The translations under genes and the position numbers were made by a program. From positions 2,310,501 through 2,374,500 of the forward strand of contig NZ_CP089538.1 of the NCBI RefSeq assembly GCF_021233055.1: DNA of 64,000 nucleotides. Direction: 5' to 3'. Origin of the DNA: Spirosoma oryzicola. Lineage in GTDB: Bacteria; Bacteroidota; Bacteroidia; Cytophagales; Spirosomataceae. Below are positions 60,400 to 64,000 of the stretch, in pieces (the stretch's first letter is position 1; every line of letters begins with the position of its first letter). The notes under the pieces are model-generated. The model saw only the letters and a list, made by a program, of their open reading frames with translations. It had not been told where the DNA came from and ran no database searches.

Positions 60400-60852
60400 T
60401 TAGAGCGATGGTTTAAATTCCAGATTGATATCTGATTCCACACCGCTGACCGGCGCCCGTTGACGAAGCGTCAATTTTGTACGCGTCAGTTCGACAATCG
60501 GGAAGTTTCCTTTAAACCCGTTCACATCTACGTCCATCGATTTGAAGTCGGGTGCCAGCTTCCAGGTTCCCCCGTTTGGAATCTGACTAGTCAAGCGATT
60601 GATTGCCCGAACGGTACCGTCCGATCGAAACTGCATATCAAGCTCGAACAGAACAAGTGTATTGGTACCCATCTGTCCCACGCTAATCGTTTGGTCGTTG
60701 GTGTTCGACACGCGGTCGAGAAGCCATTTGTTCGCTACCAGCAATTCCGTTTGCGAAGCAGCTGTCGGCTCCGGGCTGCTGTTATCTTTTTTGCAATTAA
60801 AAAGGAAGGCCAACAAAGGCAGTAAAAGAACAAATATGCGAACGTGCTTCAT
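60400..60852 (-). CDS. Lipocalin-like lipoprotein
   Basis: A 150-residue lipoprotein from Met at 60852. The SPII signal has lipobox LFNC (Cys19), followed by a Lys/Asp/Ser-rich linker and a beta-rich domain with the lipocalin-like opening KWLLDRVS and the later strand GTWKLAPDFKSMDVDV. Small lipocalin-type lipoproteins of this size are abundant in Bacteroidota; function is unknown. A 55-residue in-frame upstream extension is rejected because it breaks the signal. Confidence 0.75.
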   Translation of the reverse strand: MKHVRIFVLLLPLLAFLFNCKKDNSSPEPTAASQTELLVANKWLLDRVSNTNDQTISVGQMGTNTLVLFELDMQFRSDGTVRAINRLTSQIPNGGTWKLAPDFKSMDVDVNGFKGNFPIVELTRTKLTLRQRAPVSGVESDINLEFKPSL

Positions 60853-61503
60853 AATAGAGCAAAAGGCTTGTTTTATGGATGGAAGAAACGCGTGGTTTCC
60901 CAACACGCGTTTCCTGACCAGTCGATCTGATGGCTTAAAATTCACTAGTTTCCGTGAAAAAACATAGTTACTCACCAAAGAAAGAAGGCTAAACTGCTCG
61001 AATGGATACGATCGCATCGGGGAGCGTTGGCTAAGGCAAGCTCCTTGTAAGAGCCACTCCCAGCAGGGGAACAGAACCGGATGACCCTATGGATTGCAAG
61101 GATAACGGAAAGGAAAGCAGGCGGAGATGTAAGTGGAATCTTGAAGGTGCAAATTGCACTTACCGGAGATCGTGACTCAACTGCATGTGTTAGTAGTACA
61201 AAGAACCTGTTCAGCTATGACAAAGCCTATCGTTATGGTGCGTGGATAAAAACAGAAAGTTTGATAGTAAAAATCTGGCTTTATCAGCTGAACAGGTCTT
61301 TAAAAGACTGTGGACTACCTCTCTTTGATGACCCAAAGGTATCAAAACCTCCATAAAGCCACTTTCCGATTTGGGACAGTTTCTTACAGATCTGGGACAT
61401 ATCTAGTTAATTATGCTTAAATCATGCACTTTTTTGACACTTTTCGGGTGCGATTGCTCAAAACGAAGCTAAGCTGGCACAGACGAGGTAAGTAACCAGC
61501 GAA
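60853..61503. other. 650-bp region with no convincing gene, rich in inverted repeats
   Basis: It holds a perfect 10-bp hairpin (60885-60913, arms GAAACGCGTG) in the leader of the lipocalin-like gene, the nested-helix block described separately at 61020-61301, and a 91-codon ORF (61081-61356) that overlaps those helices and looks spurious. Two similar 9-mers, TTTGGGACA and TCTGGGACA, lie near 61372 and 61395. Confidence 0.5.
61020..61301 (+). ncRNA. Candidate structured RNA, possibly a group II intron domain I relic
   Basis: Helices read by eye: nested GGGAG/CTCCC (61020-61024 with 61057-61061), GGCT/AGCC and AAGG/CCTT; GTAAGTG/CACTTAC with an inner GTGCAA/TTGCAC; and a long imperfect stem of ACCTGTTCAGCT (61205-61216) with AGCTGAACAGGT (61286-61297), extended by AAAG/CTTT outside and AAAGCC/GGCTTT inside, plus CTATC/GATAG. 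This density of nested helices fits a folded RNA. It recalls the 5' half of bacterial group II introns, but I see no domain V and no intact maturase gene. Identity is a guess; strand is assumed. Confidence 0.35.
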
Positions 61504-64000
61504 CTAATTCGATAAGAAATCACTGGGCGTTTTTTTGTAATATTCCTTGAAAACTGTCGTGAAATGGGAGGGTGTTTTGAAGCCTACCAGATAAGCCGTT
61601 TCGCTGGCACTGTGGCCGGCTCGTAACAAATCGACGGCCTTCCGCAGCCGATAATTGCGGATGAGTTCGTTAGGAGCAAGGTCAGTCAGGCTACCCAGCT
61701 TGCGGTACAAGGTCTTGCGGCTCATCGCCATGTTCTCGGCCAGCCAGTCGACGGTCAGTGTGCTGTCACTAAGGCCAAGATGTTCTTCCAGCAAGGCGTA
61801 AATCTGATCGAGAAACGGGTTTTTTGTGTCTTCGGGTAATGTCGGTGCATCAGGTTGCGCCAGCTGCTGCCGGTATTGTTCACTTAATTTTTGCTGCCGA
61901 CTAATCAGGTTACGTAACCGAAGCCGAAGTTCGTCCAGATTGAACGGTTTGTTTAAATAATCGTCGGCTCCTTCCTGCAATCCTTCCAGACGGCTCGGGT
62001 GCGACGATTTAGCGGTGAGCAGCAAAACCGCAATGTGGTCGGTTTCGGGATGACTTTTGATGTTTCGAGTAAGTTCGTAACCGTCCATAAGCGGCATCAT
62101 TACGTCCGAAATGACCACATCGGGAAGTTCAGCCTGCACCAACTGCCAGCCTTCCTGACCGTTGGGGGCGCTCATTACCCGGTAGGCAGTAGCTAGTTCC
62201 GCAGCCATAAACTCGCGCAGGTCGTGGTTGTCTTCTACCAGCAGCAGCAAAGGCGCGGACGAAACATCAACAGAAGCCGTATCGGGCATGACCCCGGATG
62301 ACCCTGGGATAAGGTCAGGAAGAAGATCGCTGACCGAATGGATCGGGGTCGATGGCCTTGGCGAAACGATACCCTCCTCCGTGGTTGCCAACTCGACAGG
62401 AAGGAGAATAGTAAAGGTTGTTCCCACGCCCACCTGGCTGTCAACGGCAATAGTACCGCCCATCAACTCGATGAGTTCTTTAACCAGCGCCAGCCCAATA
62501 CCGGTGCCTTCGTAAGCGCGGGTATGCGATGAATCGACCTGGTAAAAACGGTCGAATACGTGATGGAGCGATTCAGCGGGAATGCCAGTACCCGTATCGG
62601 AAACGACAAGCTGTAGCGTCGTTTTTTCGTCGGTGATCACCCCATCAAGGGGCTTTAGCGAGATGGTGATGCGTCCGCCCGAGGGGGTGAACTTTACCGC
62701 GTTTGATAGCAGATTCACGATTATCTTCTCCCACTTATCTGCATCAAATTGTTGGCGCGACGAACTTAGTTCGCTCGTGTACGTCAAGGCAATTGCTTTG
62801 TGCTCAGCCGCTGGCCCGAATGAATCGACAAGTTGCTGAACGAAGTCGTCGAGTTCGCCGTGCATCAGCGTCACGGGCATACTCGCAGCTTCGAGTTTCG
62901 CCAAATCCATCAGCTGATTGATGAGCCGTAGCAAGTGCTGGGCATTCCGATTCACCAGCGACAAGGTTTGCCGAGTGGATGGATTAACAGCGGATTCCTG
63001 TATAAGCTTTTCAACGGGCGAAATGATAAGCGACAGGGGCGTCCGGAACTCATGCGTGATGTTGGCAAAAAATCGATTCTTTATTTCATTAACTGCTTGA
63101 AGTTGTTCGGCTTCGGATCGTCTGAGCGCTATTTCCTGCCGTTGACGAATGCGGTCGGTCTGAAAACGGAGGTAGGCCCAGATCATTCCGCCGAATGCCA
63201 GCAGGTAGAAACCATAAGCCCAGTAGGTAGCCCACCAGGGGGATTGAATTCTCAGATGCACAACGGCATTGTTCGCACTCCAGAGTCCGTCATTACTGGC
63301 TGCCTTTACGCGAAATGTATAATCGCCGGGAGACAGGTTCGTGTAATTAGCAAAATGACGGGTGCCGCTTGGAATCCACGTTTTATCGATGCCAACGAGC
63401 TGATAGGCATACTGACTTTGTTGGGGAAGGGTGTAGGTCAAGGCGGCAAACTCAAACGACAGAAAGTTTTCGTCGTGGTCTAATTGGATAAGCGTATCCA
63501 GTAAGGGCCGGCTTTGATTTTTGACTTTAAAGTCGGTGATCGTTACGGGAAAGGATTTATCATTAGCCTGAATACTGTCGGGGTTGAACGAAACAAGGCC
63601 GTTCAAACTACCGAAATAAACACGATTGCCTTCGTTGAAAACCGCGTTTTCCAGAAACTCATTGCTCGGAAGCCCCGCGTTGCTATCGTACGTTCGAACC
63701 GTTTTCGTGCGGGGATCATAGCGGCACAGCCCTTTGTTGGTACTCAGCCATAAAAAGCCCGCGTTGTCGCCGGTAATAGCAACGACCCGGTTGCTGGGTA
63801 AACCATTCTCGGTTGTAATCGAGGAGAAGTGGCCTGTTTGCGGATCAAAACGATTCAGCCCGCTCTGGTTGGTCCCCGACCAGATAATACCCTGTCTATC
63901 TTCGTAGAACGTAAGGATTTCGTTGCTGTTTAGTTGGTTCGGTTTCGTTCCGGCTGAGAAGTGCGTGAAGCGAGACGTCGTTGGGTCTAACCGACTTATG
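61504..64000 (-). CDS. Hybrid two-component system protein (propeller-HK-RR-AraC), 3' part
   Basis: The reading frame continues unbroken to the right edge, so the N-terminus is missing. From the edge inward: two-component-propeller repeats (units such as GIIWSGTNQSGLNRFD and GFLWLSTNKGLCRYD), a Y_Y_Y domain (about 63.5-63.3 kb), one transmembrane helix (about 63,150-63,220), the HisKA H-box NITHEFRTPLS (His codon about 63,052), an HATPase domain, a receiver domain with the phospho-acceptor Asp in VVISDVMMPLMDG, and a C-terminal AraC-type helix-turn-helix. Such proteins sense extracellular glycans or breakdown products and activate utilisation genes. The stop is at 61504. Confidence 0.92.
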   Translation of the reverse strand, partial: ISRLDPTTSRFTHFSAGTKPNQLNSNEILTFYEDRQGIIWSGTNQSGLNRFDPQTGHFSSITTENGLPSNRVVAITGDNAGFLWLSTNKGLCRYDPRTKTVRTYDSNAGLPSNEFLENAVFNEGNRVYFGSLNGLVSFNPDSIQANDKSFPVTITDFKVKNQSRPLLDTLIQLDHDENFLSFEFAALTYTLPQQSQYAYQLVGIDKTWIPSGTRHFANYTNLSPGDYTFRVKAASNDGLWSANNAVVHLRIQSPWWATYWAYGFYLLAFGGMIWAYLRFQTDRIRQRQEIALRRSEAEQLQAVNEIKNRFFANITHEFRTPLSLIISPVEKLIQESAVNPSTRQTLSLVNRNAQHLLRLINQLMDLAKLEAASMPVTLMHGELDDFVQQLVDSFGPAAEHKAIALTYTSELSSSRQQFDADKWEKIIVNLLSNAVKFTPSGGRITISLKPLDGVITDEKTTLQLVVSDTGTGIPAESLHHVFDRFYQVDSSHTRAYEGTGIGLALVKELIELMGGTIAVDSQVGVGTTFTILLPVELATTEEGIVSPRPSTPIHSVSDLLPDLIPGSSGVMPDTASVDVSSAPLLLLVEDNHDLREFMAAELATAYRVMSAPNGQEGWQLVQAELPDVVISDVMMPLMDGYELTRNIKSHPETDHIAVLLLTAKSSHPSRLEGLQEGADDYLNKPFNLDELRLRLRNLISRQQKLSEQYRQQLAQPDAPTLPEDTKNPFLDQIYALLEEHLGLSDSTLTVDWLAENMAMSRKTLYRKLGSLTDLAPNELIRNYRLRKAVDLLRAGHSASETAYLVGFKTPSHFTTVFKEYYKKTPSDFLSN

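Noticed and set aside
61081..61356. A 91-codon plus-strand ORF in the gene-free region
   Set aside because: It overlaps the nested inverted repeats, shows no recognisable motif and reads like translated structured RNA; kept as non-coding.
1..64000. Insertion sequences, prophage genes, toxin-antitoxin pairs, CRISPR arrays
   Set aside because: No transposase, integrase, phage structural gene, Cas gene or regularly spaced direct-repeat array was seen in either strand.

Overview
The window looks like chromosomal core DNA of a Bacteroidota bacterium, most likely of the order Cytophagales (Spirosoma-like; this rank is an inference). Reasons: AT-rich leaders without Shine-Dalgarno sequences, several promoters with the Bacteroidota -7 motif TAnnTTTG, a YidC with the large periplasmic insert, many SPII lipoproteins, a DUF4403 protein, a FeoB-associated Cys-rich peptide, and a hybrid two-component sensor (propeller, kinase, receiver and AraC domains in one chain). 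Base composition is near 50-55% G+C with one clear exception inside hisS. I see no transposase, prophage or CRISPR array. There is one tRNA (Val, GAC).

Layout. 1-14.2 kb: a broken TIM-barrel gene at the edge, a threonine dehydratase-like enzyme, a GT22-like mannosyltransferase, pyrG, yidC, an LpoA-like TPR/binding protein, the translationally coupled run hemL-HAD phosphatase-GT2, small proteins, and hisS. 14.2-23.9 kb: an assimilatory sulfate cluster on the minus strand, read as TSUP permease, metZ-type sulfhydrylase, Gfo/Idh oxidoreductase, APS-type cysH, cysD, cysN, siroheme sulfite reductase, and cobA for siroheme. Together these take sulfate to sulfide and on to homocysteine or methionine. 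24-41.6 kb: mixed metabolic and envelope genes (GDPD lipoprotein, luciferase-like oxidoreductase, PagL-like deacylase, leuS, a FabH homologue with a large membrane protein, a subtilase lipoprotein, a GNAT/nitrilase fusion, threonine aldolase, inositol monophosphatase, DinB/YfiT-like protein, DUF4403, AlkA-like glycosylase). 41.8-50.6 kb: a GH-A glycosidase, threonine synthase, LysR regulator, MpaB-like protein, aldo/keto reductase, a GH43-like propeller protein, a META lipoprotein and an SDR. 50.7-56.8 kb: a co-directional carbohydrate-oxidation cluster (membrane-anchored cytochrome dehydrogenase-like protein, Tat-exported sugar isomerase/epimerase, SDR, MFS sugar-acid transporter) with a 13-bp direct-repeat operator candidate in front. 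57-64 kb: a membrane protein, tRNA-Val, a UMF1-type MFS protein, a hydrolase, a lipocalin-like lipoprotein, a strongly folded non-coding stretch, and a hybrid sensor kinase running off the right edge.

The less ordinary signals are not in the genes themselves. A family of perfect palindromes (core GTGGTGTCGGTTT) sits just past the stop codons of four genes. A second palindrome family shares CGTCGGGATGACAAAA. hisS is a compositional mosaic. A nested-helix region near 61.0-61.3 kb may be a group II intron relic or an unnamed RNA. The yidC leader carries a 21-bp hairpin. Two promoters abut their start codons so closely that leaderless mRNAs are predicted.
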